NCBI GenBank assembly: GCA_002077045.2
Contig: KZ111155.1
Coordinates: forward strand, 457,969 to 521,968
Reading direction: 5' to 3'
Origin: Rachicladosporium sp. CCFEE 5018
Taxonomy: Eukaryota > Ascomycota > Dothideomycetes > Cladosporiales > Cladosporiaceae
Length of the DNA: 64,000 nt
Shown here: positions 42,604 to 52,367 of the stretch, piece after piece
Position numbering within the stretch: position 1 is the first letter of the stretch
Layout of the letters: each line of letters begins with the position of its first letter
Translations under genes and position numbers: made by a program
The notes under the pieces: generated by a model
Seen by the model: only the letters and a program-made list of their open reading frames with translations
The model's database searches: none
Told to the model about the DNA's origin: nothing

Positions 42604-42966
42604 ATGTTGCAGCAGAAGTCAGTAGTCTGCGAAGTGCTCATCTTATTGGCTTACTGCCATTCATCTGTCGCCTTACCAGCGTCCGAGTCAGCAGCCCACT
42701 CTTGTCCGATGCCGCCCACCTCTACAAACGCAATGACATCGAGTCAACAGACTACGACGATGGCACTAGCTGTGCTTGACGCTTGCAACGGACTCATCAG
42801 GCTCGTTGTCACTACCATCCTCGGCTACCTCCAGCTCCGCTATTTCGATCGTTTACTTAGAGGAGCACACATATCGCAAAACAGTTGGTCTGAAACGGAC
42901 CGCAAGCGTTGTGGGAGTCTCGACAGTCATTCTGAGAAGTCAGTGCTCGTCCGGATGCGTCGATGA
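42604..42966 (+). CDS. Possible small secreted protein, homeolog (uncertain)
   Basis: 120-codon counterpart of 3970-4332 with the same start and stop. The signal-like N-terminus is kept, but a Glu now interrupts the hydrophobic core (CEVLILLAY), which may weaken it. About 14 residues differ, including charged swaps in the C-terminal tail. The low constraint leaves its coding status open. Confidence 0.28.
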   Translation: MLQQKSVVCEVLILLAYCHSSVALPASESAAHSCPMPPTSTNAMTSSQQTTTMALAVLDACNGLIRLVVTTILGYLQLRYFDRLLRGAHISQNSWSETDRKRCGSLDSHSEKSVLVRMRR

Positions 42967-43436
42967 ACCGGGCTGATTTCCATACAGATGTTCGCGAGAC
43001 TGTTCGTCCAGGCTGTCAAGAAAAGACGTCACCCTGAAACATACTCCTGGATCGGAGTGTGCGAAGGGTTAAGCGTTGATGCAGCATACTCCGCGCGCAG
43101 TTGGCCCAGGCTTCGAGTATTGACTATCCCAACGTTGACCCGTCGAGTTCAAGGCCATTGATTGAAAGCATGTGGAGATCGTGATCGGGGCGACAGGCTG
43201 AATTGCGGTGGCGTGGATGATGGCTGCAAACGCAAGGCGTACAGTACTCACCTGGTGTTTGGCGAGGTCGACTTACAGTTATAATGTACGTCTGAAAGGG
43301 AGCATGTGCGATGTCCTCTGAGTGAGGCAGGCACGTTTGGTATCGTGAGCTTCTTTTAACGTCAGCTTGCACTCTAGTACTACATTGGGTATCGACTTCG
43401 ATCACGCATCAGCAAATGCTGCATCGTCCCTGGAAT

Positions 43437-45174
43437 TCACTGCGCCAGGCTCATGTCCTGCACCCTGTTTGTCGCCTCGGCCGTCTGGCCAGCAGACTCT
43501 ATTCTCGTCTTCACCTCTCGCTCAAGATCGGCCATCTCTATGAGCACCCCATCCTTCTCCGCGTGTCCCTCAGGGAGACCCATCTCCTTGAACTTGCACT
43601 TGCCGCTCGCTAGCTCCTCTTCTCCCAGTATGACAGCGAACGGCACGCCGTTCACTTCCGCGGCCTTGAACTGCTGTGGCAGCTTCGGCTTTACCTTCCA
43701 GCTGAACTCTGCCTTCACACCAGCGTCCCACAAACGCCGCGCCACCTCCATCCTCTGAGGTAGCAGCCCATCAAAGCCTTTGCCGCCGAACGCCATGACA
43801 AAAACATCTACCTCATTCGTCCGGATTGGAGCTGACGAGGCATCCGCTGCAAGACGTTGCTTTGTAATACTGAAAATGCGGTCGACACCGAACGAGATGC
43901 CGACGCAGGGGATCTGCTGCTTGCCGCTGAACATGCTGACGAGGTTGTCATAGCGTCCACCGGCCGCTACAGAGCCGACACCAACGCTGGGATCATTCGA
44001 GCGATCTTCTTCGCCATCGGCGGGCTTCCGGGGTTTCGAGGCCGTCTTTTCAGGCTTCTGGTCTGAGGATGTGGGTGGTGCGGAGCCTTCTGTGACGACT
44101 TCGTAGATCACTCCAGTGTAGTAGTCGAGTCCACGGGCGAGAGACATGTCGAAAGAGAGGTTCTTGAGTACCGAGAATGACTCGAGGTATGTGAATAGGA
44201 GCGCCATGTCCTCCAAGCCTTGCTTCGCGCTGGCACTCGTGTTCAATCGTTCGTCGGCCTGTAGCTTTTGTAGCAGCTCCTTGCTGCCCTTCAGCACCAC
44301 GTACTCTCCTATCCGATCTGCCACATCTGCCTCGAGACCCTTCTCTTCGGTCATCTCTCGCCGCACCTCTTCCCAAGGCGACTTGTCCAGCTTGTCTACA
44401 GCCGAGCTGATTGTTCTCATCTTGTCGGTCGGCACCCCACACACCTCAAAGATGCCGTCCAGGATTTTCCTGTGATTGATTTTGATCGTGAACTTTCCAT
44501 CCCAGCCTAGCTCGTGGAAGATCTCACATGTGATTCGCAAGATCTCAGCGTCTGGCAGCATAGGGTCATAGGTACCCGCAATGTCGAAGTCGCACTGGTA
44601 GAATTCTCGCATACGTCCTTTCGTCATAGCAGGCTGGTCTCTTCGGTAGACCTTTGCAATGTGGTAGCGTTTGATGTTCTGGACCGAGGAGTTCATGGCA
44701 AGCCATCGTGCGAAGGGTACCGTGAGATCGTAGCGGAGAGAGCAGAGCTCGCCCCCCTGATCTGCGAGGTCGTATATGAGCTTGCTGTCCTCGCCGTACT
44801 TTCCGGACAGGATCTCCTTCAGCTCAAACACAGGGCTAGAAGGTAGTCAGTAATGTGCAGCGTGACTTCCGGGTTGAGCCATTGACCAACGTATCAATCG
44901 TAACAGCTCCGTGACGCTTGAAGACTTTGGTAATGGAGCTAAAGATCTTGTCGCGGATGATCATATCCTTGCCCTCCCAGTCCTTTGTTCCCTTGGGCAC
45001 CTTGAGCTGGAAGTTGCCCTTCCCATCGCCCTTCTCTTTACCCATGTCGTCAGAAATGAGCGCGGATGTTCCTTGGAGTCGGATCTGCAGATGTTGCTGC
45101 TTGTCAATCGCGCGGATCAACAGACGCGAAGACGTGGAAGGAAGCGAACGAGAAAGTGACCGAAAGGACTGCAT
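43437..45174 (-). CDS. HTS1: Histidyl-tRNA synthetase, homeolog
   Basis: Exon 1 is 45174-44891, the intron is 44890-44836 (55 nt, TAG acceptor), and exon 2 is 44835-43437; 560 aa as in copy A. All HisRS hallmarks (LARGLDYYTG, AGGRYD, GISFGVDRI) are unchanged. In exon 2 I see only P/L, Q/K, A/T and A/E changes; the presequence region is more variable. The internal ATG for a cytosolic form (MGKEKGDGKG) and its strong context are kept. Silent differences cluster in the 5' half of exon 2, where the two copies look less alike than in the 3' half. It diverges from VPS33. Confidence 0.94.
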
Positions 45175-45349
45175 GCGCTGGATGCAATATGATATGTGTT
45201 GTTGGTTGCGAGGTGACTCGGACGGTGACAAAATCTCGAGGACCCCACGTCACCACGCGACTTCCATTCAAAGTCGCGCCAAGCCAACCTGGAAGATCCC
45301 TCCAACACGAACCGGTCTAGCTTGATCTACCTCACCCGCTCCATCAGCT

Positions 45350-45355
45350 ATGTGA
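45350..45355 (+). promoter_or_regulatory. Start-stop uORF overlapping the VPS33 start, homeolog
   Basis: ATGTGATGG is kept exactly, with G at -3 of the first ATG, although the bases immediately upstream differ from copy A (CAGCT against CGGCC). Confidence 0.5.
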
Positions 45356-47700
45356 TGGCCGCCCTCTCCGCCGCGAGGGCCATCAACGCCCAGGATATCA
45401 CCGACAAAGCGCGGCGAGATCTGCTGCAGCTGTTGGAGGCTGTATGTAAGGCAGACATCACGCCCAATCCAAGCTTCACGAGACTGACAGGCGACAGGTC
45501 CGAGGCAAGAAGAATCTGGTGATTGAAAAGTCCCTGGCTGGCACTATTGGCCTCTTCGTCAAGTTCAGCACTCTCCAAGAGTACGGAGTCGACAAAGTCT
45601 TCTTCCTCGAGAATCACAATGTCGACTCTAGTCAACGCAACGTTGTCTTCCTGGTCCGCGGGGAGAATGCGAAGAAGGTTCGCACGGTAGCAGGTAAGTT
45701 GTCTCTTCTGCTTCGCCTTGCTAGTCATATGAAATCACACCCGGTGCTACGTACCTCAATGCACCTCCCAGCACATTTGTGGTCATAAAGTAGAATGAAC
45801 GGATCTCCTCCACTCCCACTCTGGTCGTTCAGTCTTGACCCCAACATCAATCTTATGCAGTACGCACCTGCATGCTATTCATAGTTGTCATTGTACGCTC
45901 GATCAATAGACTGTCTATCAGGGTGTGCACACAGTCAATGTCAACTTCCTGCAGCTCTTTGCGATCGGAGCTGACGAGGGATATACAGAGCAGATTAAGC
46001 TCGTTCGAAGCGAGTCCAAAATCGAGCATGATTTTACGATTACTTGGGTGCCGCGAAGAACGCTGGTCAGCAATACTGTGCTAGAGGAGCATGGTGTACT
46101 TGGCGAAGCCAACATCACCGAGCTGCCTTTGCACTTCATACCTCTAGAGCATGACCTACTGTCTCTAGAGCTGGATGATTCGTTTAGTGATCTGATGTTG
46201 CGAAAGGATCCGACGTCGATCTTCGCCTCAGCCCAAGCGCTCATGCTGCTGCAGAAGCAATATGGACTCTTCCCACGCATCCTGGGGAAAGGTGACAATG
46301 CCAAGAAGCTCGCAGATCTGCTTTTACGCATGCGCAGCGAAGATGATGTCAACTCTTCCTCAGATCCGAACAACGCCTACTTGACTTCCTTCGGTCTTAC
46401 GCCGAGCGCTGTGATCGAGAACCTGATTATCGTCGACCGTGATGTCGACTTTCCCACGATACTTAGCACACAGCTCACGTACGAAGGTCTGCTCGATGAG
46501 GTGTTCGGAGTGAGTAATAACCAGACTGAAGTCGACTCGGCCATCCTAGGTGGAGTGGTCGCACCACAAGCAGATAAGAGTGCCGCACCGGCGACAATAG
46601 CAGCTACGAAGCGTAAGATTCAGCTCGACTCGAGCGACAAGCTGTACCCGACGCTCCGCGATGGCAATTTTGCCACTATTGGTCCAGCACTGAACCGCAC
46701 CGCCCGCCGTCTGCAGACGGATCAGCAGTCAATCAAGCAGACCGAGCAGTCTATCTCAGATCTCAAGTCTTTCGTCCAGAAGCTTCCGTCCTACCAAGCC
46801 GAGCAGGCATCTCTCAAAATCCACAGTTCCCTCGCCGAAGAAGTGATGAAGACAACTCGCTCTGAAACCTTCGGCAAAAGCCTCGAGATTCAACAGAACC
46901 TCCTGTCTGGCGCAGATCCAAGCACAATGCACGAGAACATCGAGGAGCTGATCTCGCGTGGTGTACCTCTGAAGAGCGTCCTCCGTCTTCTATGTCTAGA
47001 AAGCACTCTCTTCAGTGGCCTCCGCGCCCGCGACCTCGAGTCCTTCAAAAGGCAGATCCTGCACGCGTATGGGTATCAGCATATCCTCACCCTCGCAAAT
47101 TTGGAGAAGATGGCTCTACTCACAACGCGAGATTCACATCGCGGCTACCTCAACCCTATAGCCAGCGCAGCAGGCGACACGGCCACAGACATCACCTCTG
47201 TGCGCCGCGCGCTGAGTCTCTGGGTTGATGATGTGGCAGAGCAAGACCCAGAGGACACAGCGTATGTCTTTTCCGGCTACGCGCCATTGAGTGTCCGATT
47301 AGTGCAAGCCGTGTTGCAGAAGTCAGTCATCTACAATCTCGCCAATCCGCCGAAGCCTGGTGCCGCCTCTATGTACGCCGGACCAAGCGGTACAGGCTGG
47401 AAAGGCTACGAGGACACCATTTCGCGGATCCGAGGCGCGACTGTGGACGTTGTGCAGAAAGGCTCTGATGCTGGAGTGAGTGCTGCGAGGAAGACGCTTC
47501 GGACTGGGAAAGAGGGGCCGAGGACTTCGGTCGTCTTCTTTCTTGGTGGTGTGACGTTCGCAGAGGTTGCGGCGTCGAGGTTCGTGGGCATGAGAATCGG
47601 AGAGGCGAGTGGGAGGCGGATTGTAGTTGCTACGACGGGGATCGTGAGTGGCGATCGGGCGGTGGGGAGTGCGGTTGAGAGCAGGGTGTTTGGTGAGTGA
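45355..47700 (+). CDS. VPS33: VPS33, homeolog
   Basis: Exons are 45355-45441, 45498-45693 and 45989-47700; exon lengths equal those of copy A (87, 196 and 1712 nt), and intron 2 is 295 instead of 292 nt. The product is 664 aa and keeps every SM-family block. Amino-acid changes are few and mild (for example V/F in GTIGLFVKF and N/D in LLDEVFGV). Exon 3 between about 46150 and 47280 is almost identical to copy A, whereas its last 400 bp carry more substitutions, a possible gene-conversion tract. Role as in copy A: HOPS/CORVET-dependent vacuole fusion. Confidence 0.92.
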
Positions 47701-47879
47701 CGTGGGACAATTGAATAATTTCATCTCATAGTACTCCAGCACTCATACTGTGCTATCTGTGGTGCTCTCGCTACCGTCTCTGATGCCGTTACTTCGTTCT
47801 TAGGGTATCTTCGCTGTGCCTCCGAGCCATTTCAAACCGCACAAAACAGCCTCCAAACGCCTAATCCCTCGCACCTCCT

Positions 47880-49085
47880 CTACGACTCCGCTAATGCCCT
47901 CTCCGCCAGTTCCCTGTACCTCCCCGCATCGAATCTCTGCCTCTTCCAGCTCCTTGCTCTCCCCTCTTCGATCCTCTTCTGCTTTTCCGAAGCCTGCACA
48001 TCCGCCGGCGTGAAGCTCCAGAAGCTCCTCGACTGCGCCACACCTTTCGTCGAGGGCGTCTTGGGCTCAGAAATCCCCGTTCGCTTACCACGCGGAATGC
48101 GAGCGAGCGACGTACCGACTGTCGGACCAGTGCGAGCAGATCGCTGAGCTTGCGCTGTGGTTGTCTTGAGACGAGCTGTCTGGACAAGGCGGAGGTGAGT
48201 CTGGAGTTGGGCGCAGAGGGCGTCGAGGTTGGACTCGATCTTTGATAGATCAAGCACAGGTCGCGCAGCTGTATTTACCGGCTTCTTCGGCGTTTCAAAG
48301 ATTGGCTCGGGTAGATCATCGACAGGTGTCTGCGCTGACATCGGCGAGACTGCCGCTGAGATGTCTGAGCTGAAGACTGCGGAGCCAATGGGAGACACTG
48401 GGGATGTGGGAGAAACTTCGAAGGATGCTAGCTTGGAGCGTGGACGGTAGGTCGGAGTATTTGTCGTGAGTAGTGTGGGGAGGTAGGAGCGCGAATGAGC
48501 AGTACCAATGTAGGGAAGCTTTGGAGGGAGGTGGTATTGCTTGGGTGGCGATCCAGGACGGATTGGTCGCAGTAGACCTTGAGAAGTAGACTTCTGGAGA
48601 CGCGGGCGGACATCTAGAAGTGACATACTGGAGTAGTCACGCTGGAGCATATTTGGTGGTGGACTGACAGCTGAGTCGACTCTTTCTCTCTCCTTATCGT
48701 CGAATAGCCTGTCCAGGGATGCTTTTTCGTCCGCTTCAGCTACACCTATCACAGAAGCTGGTAGCTTGCACAGACTAGCTCGACACTCTGCGACTGATGG
48801 GAGCGCGTCCATGGCGGTACGAAAGTGCTGCTCAGCCTGGTCGAAGGCCGGAAGCTTGGCTTGCGAATGTTCGTGTAGCGCTCTGGCGAGCTCATCGTGC
48901 GAGAGTCCAAGATAGAAATGCACGAAGGCTTGCCGCATCGGATTGCTCTGGTCGGACTGATGACTGACGAGCATAGTCTGCCGACAAGCATTGATGCATT
49001 GTCGATACTGCCTCGCGACAAAGAGCGCCTTGATGGTAAGCAATTCGCTCGGGTAGAAGTCGGTTGGTTCGCGTGTCGCATACAT
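47880..49085 (-). CDS. Conserved fungal protein of unknown function, homeolog
   Basis: 401 aa, same length as 9234-10439, no introns. Differences are concentrated in the N-terminal 35 residues (for example SELLTIKALFVARQYRQCIN) and in the C-terminal 60 residues, whereas the Ser/Pro-rich middle is almost unchanged. That is the reverse of what disorder usually shows and hints at recent sequence exchange in the middle. The tail ends RFDAGRYRELAERALAES. Confidence 0.75.
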   Translation of the reverse strand: MYATREPTDFYPSELLTIKALFVARQYRQCINACRQTMLVSHQSDQSNPMRQAFVHFYLGLSHDELARALHEHSQAKLPAFDQAEQHFRTAMDALPSVAECRASLCKLPASVIGVAEADEKASLDRLFDDKERERVDSAVSPPPNMLQRDYSSMSLLDVRPRLQKSTSQGLLRPIRPGSPPKQYHLPPKLPYIGTAHSRSYLPTLLTTNTPTYRPRSKLASFEVSPTSPVSPIGSAVFSSDISAAVSPMSAQTPVDDLPEPIFETPKKPVNTAARPVLDLSKIESNLDALCAQLQTHLRLVQTARLKTTTAQAQRSARTGPTVGTSLARIPRGKRTGISEPKTPSTKGVAQSRSFWSFTPADVQASEKQKRIEEGRARSWKRQRFDAGRYRELAERALAES

Positions 49086-49338
49086 AGTGTTGACGCTGAT
49101 GGAAGGGCGAAGTGTACTGCTAGGTCAATCTCATACGTTGTGGGCAATCCCAACGATACTGCCACAGTGTCCAGCACATGCTGATGGAACACAGACAAAG
49201 AAGAAGTGAAGTCGCGAATTGCCCACCTTGACGAACGCTGCAGTTACGGTCGACTGCATCATCGCAGGAAGGCGCGACCGTGGCTTGCGCAGCATTCAAG
49301 AACTTCAACGCTGCATGCAGAAGTAGATGTACCTTTAT

Positions 49339-49714
49339 TCACTCGATTTCCTGTTTGAGGTGCATACCAACATCGACAAGGCGATTGGCCAAACATATCG
49401 TCGCAGCTCGGTACATACTCGGTAGCGAGGAGATGCTGACCTCGCCGTGAGCGCCGTCATGACTACTTTTCAGTCGCAGCGATGTCGCTAGCAGGCTGTA
49501 GAGGCGGTTCAAGGCACCAGGGTATTGATATGCGAGGATGTAAAAGCGATGGAGAGCGACGTCCGAGATTCGGGAAAGTGAAGGGTACCTATTTGTCAGC
49601 TGTCAATGCTTGTACCATTGCTTCTTGATAGACTTGCCGATCCGACGTGAGCACTTACAAGCATCCCTTGATACGACTCAGGGCTACCTCACTGCAGACC
49701 CTTGGCCACTGCAT
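49339..49714 (-). CDS. Unknown 101-aa protein, intact homeolog
   Basis: Exon 1 is 49714-49659 (56 nt), the intron is 49658-49589 (70 nt; GTAAGT donor, CTGAC branch, TAG acceptor) and exon 2 is 49588-49339 (250 nt). The joined frame gives 101 aa: MQWPRVCSEVALSRIKGCL, then YPSLSRISDVALHRFYILAY, QYPGALNRLYSLLAT, SLPSMYRAATICLANRLVDV and GMHLKQEIE. It is helical and Leu-rich with no signal or membrane segment. I do not recognise the family, and upstream exons may exist. The gene was found by splicing short frames; its coherence and the clean splice signals support it. The copy A version carries three frame-breaking indels. Confidence 0.55.
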
Positions 49715-50040
49715 TGAGAGCTGCTAGTGTCAGCCATCTCTTCTGACTTAGAGGCCGCATTCAGGCGCGGTGTCTGCGGCTGGCCTCAAGACTGACCTGC
49801 CTCTAAAGTGCAGATAGCTAGTGCAGCGACAGCGCTCGCCGTCAGATTCGTTCTCGCTCTCCGTCAGGTTGATCGTCCTACTTCGTCCGTTTGGTCTCCG
49901 GATCACGCTCTCGCGTTGCACATATCGTCACGGCCGCTACCTCTAGCTGCTGGTATAAAGTTTCTCCAGTCCTTTCCGTTGACTCCTCAGATAACATTTC
50001 TTATCATCGTCGACGACGTATACACTAAGCTCCTCCGAAG
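49715..50040. other. Divergent intergenic region
   Basis: Homeolog of 11068-11392, between the 101-aa gene and the hydrolase. Nothing further is recognised. Confidence 0.4.
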
Positions 50041-51304
50041 ATGGTCTCAGCGAAGTCACCTCCAGATCTTCGGATCCCTCACTCGACCTCGACGGTAGAC
50101 GTATCGATCATCGATACAACGGCAGCTGTGATAGGACTGCCAGCGGCATACTTCGTGGAGCCTGAGATCCCTGGGTTGAGCGTAGTCACGGCACCATGCT
50201 ATGGCTTTCTCATCAAACATCGGAGCTCGACCTCGAAGTCAAAGTATGACACTTTCGTCTTCGATCTCGGTGTCAGAGTCGATGTAGGTAACCTGAACGC
50301 TACATGATAGTCGCATGGAGAGTACTAATCCATGCACAGTGGGAGAACAGTCCCAAATCGTTGGTGGACATGATCAATGGCAGTGGAGCTTCGATCGAGG
50401 TTGAGAAAGATGTTGCTACGATCCTACGCGAGAACGGACAAGACCTCAATGAGATCGGCGGGATCATGTGGTCACATCACCACTTTGTACACATGCTCCT
50501 GACTTTCGGTCAGTCTCACGCGAGCTGACAGGCACACAACAGGATCACACTGGAGATCCCTCGACCTTCCCATCGGGTACTGATCTCCTGGTCGGGCCAG
50601 GTTTCAAGTCAGCGTTCGTGCCCGGCTGGCCGACAGTGCCGGACTCCGGCGTCGCAGAGTCAGCATACGAAGGCCGCGATTTGGTTGAAGTCGACTTCGC
50701 AGCCCAAGGCAAGGGCTTAAAGATTGGTCGCTACGAGGCCATTGACTTATACGGAGACGGCAGCTTCTACCTTCTCGACACTCCCGGCCACGCTGTAGGA
50801 CACATCTGCGCTCTAGCACGCACCACTGCTGACCCACCGACATTCATGTTCTTGGGCGGCGACATTGCGCATCATGGAGGCGAATTCAGACCAACTGAGT
50901 ACCTCCCTCTACCAGACGACATCAAGCCCAATCCACTCTATCCACTCGGCTCGAAGTCCGCTCCCAGGTGCCCAGGCGAGATTTTCGAAGCTCTTCATCC
51001 CAAGCACACCCGCACCGAGGCATTCATGCAGCCTAAGAGTGGCGAGAGTGCACACGTTGACGGCGCACAAGCGAAGCTGCAGATCGAGAAGATGGGAGAG
51101 TTCGACGGGTACGATAGCATCTTTCCCGTCATCGCTCACGATCAGAGTCTGTACGATGTCGTCGACTTCTACCCGAAACCCGCGAATGATTGGAAGGCGA
51201 AGGGGTGGAAGACTGAGGGGACCTGGAGATTTCTGAGGGACTTTGAGACGGGAAAGGAGGAGTACAGTCCGCAGTACGAATTCAGCTTTCCGAAGAAGGC
51301 ATAG
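50041..51304 (+). CDS. Metallo-beta-lactamase-fold hydrolase, homeolog
   Basis: Exons are 50041-50283, 50340-50486 and 50543-51304, introns 56 nt each, 383 aa. The HHHFDH zinc motif, again split by intron 2, and the downstream GGDIAHHGG and VIAHDQS blocks are unchanged. Substitutions are denser in the first 100 codons of exon 3 than in its second half. Substrate unknown, as for copy A. Confidence 0.88.
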
Positions 51305-51536
51305 GCGGGGGCCTCGTAGGCTGTCTGATGCCCGATTTCCAGCTCTCTGTATGTAGTCTTGGCAGGGTAAAGTCAATGAGCTTCTTCCTCCACGCTCCAA
51401 ATTTCCTCCACTTTTCGGCCACTCTTCACACGTGGAATTGACGCAATTCTGCCGAACCGACCCTCATCCTCCCTGCATTCACGTGCGCGCAGTCCACATT
51501 TGTGGCAGTGCTCCCAACAGCTCCAGATGTCAGTCT

Positions 51537-51641
51537 GTAAGTGCCTCTCATAGTCTGCCTTGAACAAGAGTTTGACAGATGCTTCGCGCGCTGTCACCAA
51601 CGCGCTGGCTGTCCTTCTGAGCGAGTGTTTCCTACTTCCAG
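51537..51641 (+). promoter_or_regulatory. Predicted 5'UTR intron of the DUF6914-like gene, homeolog
   Basis: GTAAGT at 51537, AG at 51640-51641, one base before the ATG at 51643. Length is 105 nt, the same as in copy A, with much higher divergence than the exon before it. Confidence 0.45.
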
Positions 51642-51642
51642 T

Positions 51643-52305
51643 ATGCCTACACCTACCCGTCCGTCCTATCGTCGAGCTCTGTCCTCGTATACCTCGAAGA
51701 ACAAGCCACGTCTGTACATTGCTATTTACCAGAGGGGAGGTGGAACGACCAACACCCCCACCTCCAGCAGCTTCTGCGACTCATACCACTGGGCACTTAT
51801 CGTCGGCCCACCGACATTAGGCCGAGAGGATCCGGGGACTAGATATCACTTCTCACACTCATCTAGCTTGAGCAAACATACGTCGACTCCTGCAGCTGGT
51901 CTCCTGCGCAGAGAAAGCACGCATACCTTCCTCTACTCTTCGGACGACCTGGTCGAAGCTCCCGCAGCTCGGACAGCGTTACTGTGCCGTGTGAGCGTGG
52001 CTAAGGTAATCGATACCGCTGCCGTGGAGGCTACGCTTCGCACCCTTGGTCCCGGCAACGAGGCAGACGCGTCGACATACACGTGCTTCAGCTGGGTCCA
52101 AGAGGCGTTCGTGAAGCTTCACGAAGCTGGCAGTCTCAAGAGCTACTTCGATGGTAGCGATTGGAGAGAAGTCGAGAAGATCTGCAGAGACTACGTGAGG
52201 GAGAAGAGGCAGCAGGGAAGATTCATAGAGGGCGACATTGGGCAATGGGATAACAGTGAGGTGGCGACGTACTGTGCTTGGCAGTACCGGGAGACGACGG
52301 CGTGA
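51643..52305 (+). CDS. DUF6914-like protein, homeolog
   Basis: 220 aa, same length as 12978-13640. Differences are few (for example A/T in GGGTTNTPT, S/L in PPTLGRE, EV/DI near the C-terminus). The stop codon is the last point of synteny: the sequence after it (AAAACAAGCCCG) is unrelated to copy A, and only about 60 bp separate it from the 3' end of the 762-aa gene. Confidence 0.75.
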   Translation: MPTPTRPSYRRALSSYTSKNKPRLYIAIYQRGGGTTNTPTSSSFCDSYHWALIVGPPTLGREDPGTRYHFSHSSSLSKHTSTPAAGLLRRESTHTFLYSSDDLVEAPAARTALLCRVSVAKVIDTAAVEATLRTLGPGNEADASTYTCFSWVQEAFVKLHEAGSLKSYFDGSDWREVEKICRDYVREKRQQGRFIEGDIGQWDNSEVATYCAWQYRETTA

Positions 52306-52367
52306 AAACAAGCCCGACTTGATGGGGTTCGTACATGAGGCGGGGTCTGGGATTGGGAGGCCGAAGA

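Larger units (their letters stand above)
38637..52305. repeat. Copy B of the collinear homeologous block
   Basis: Direct-orientation counterpart of 1-13640. Every gene of that block is present in order. Two differ in integrity: the O-methyltransferase is frameshifted here, and the 101-aa gene is intact here but broken in copy A. Confidence 0.95.
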
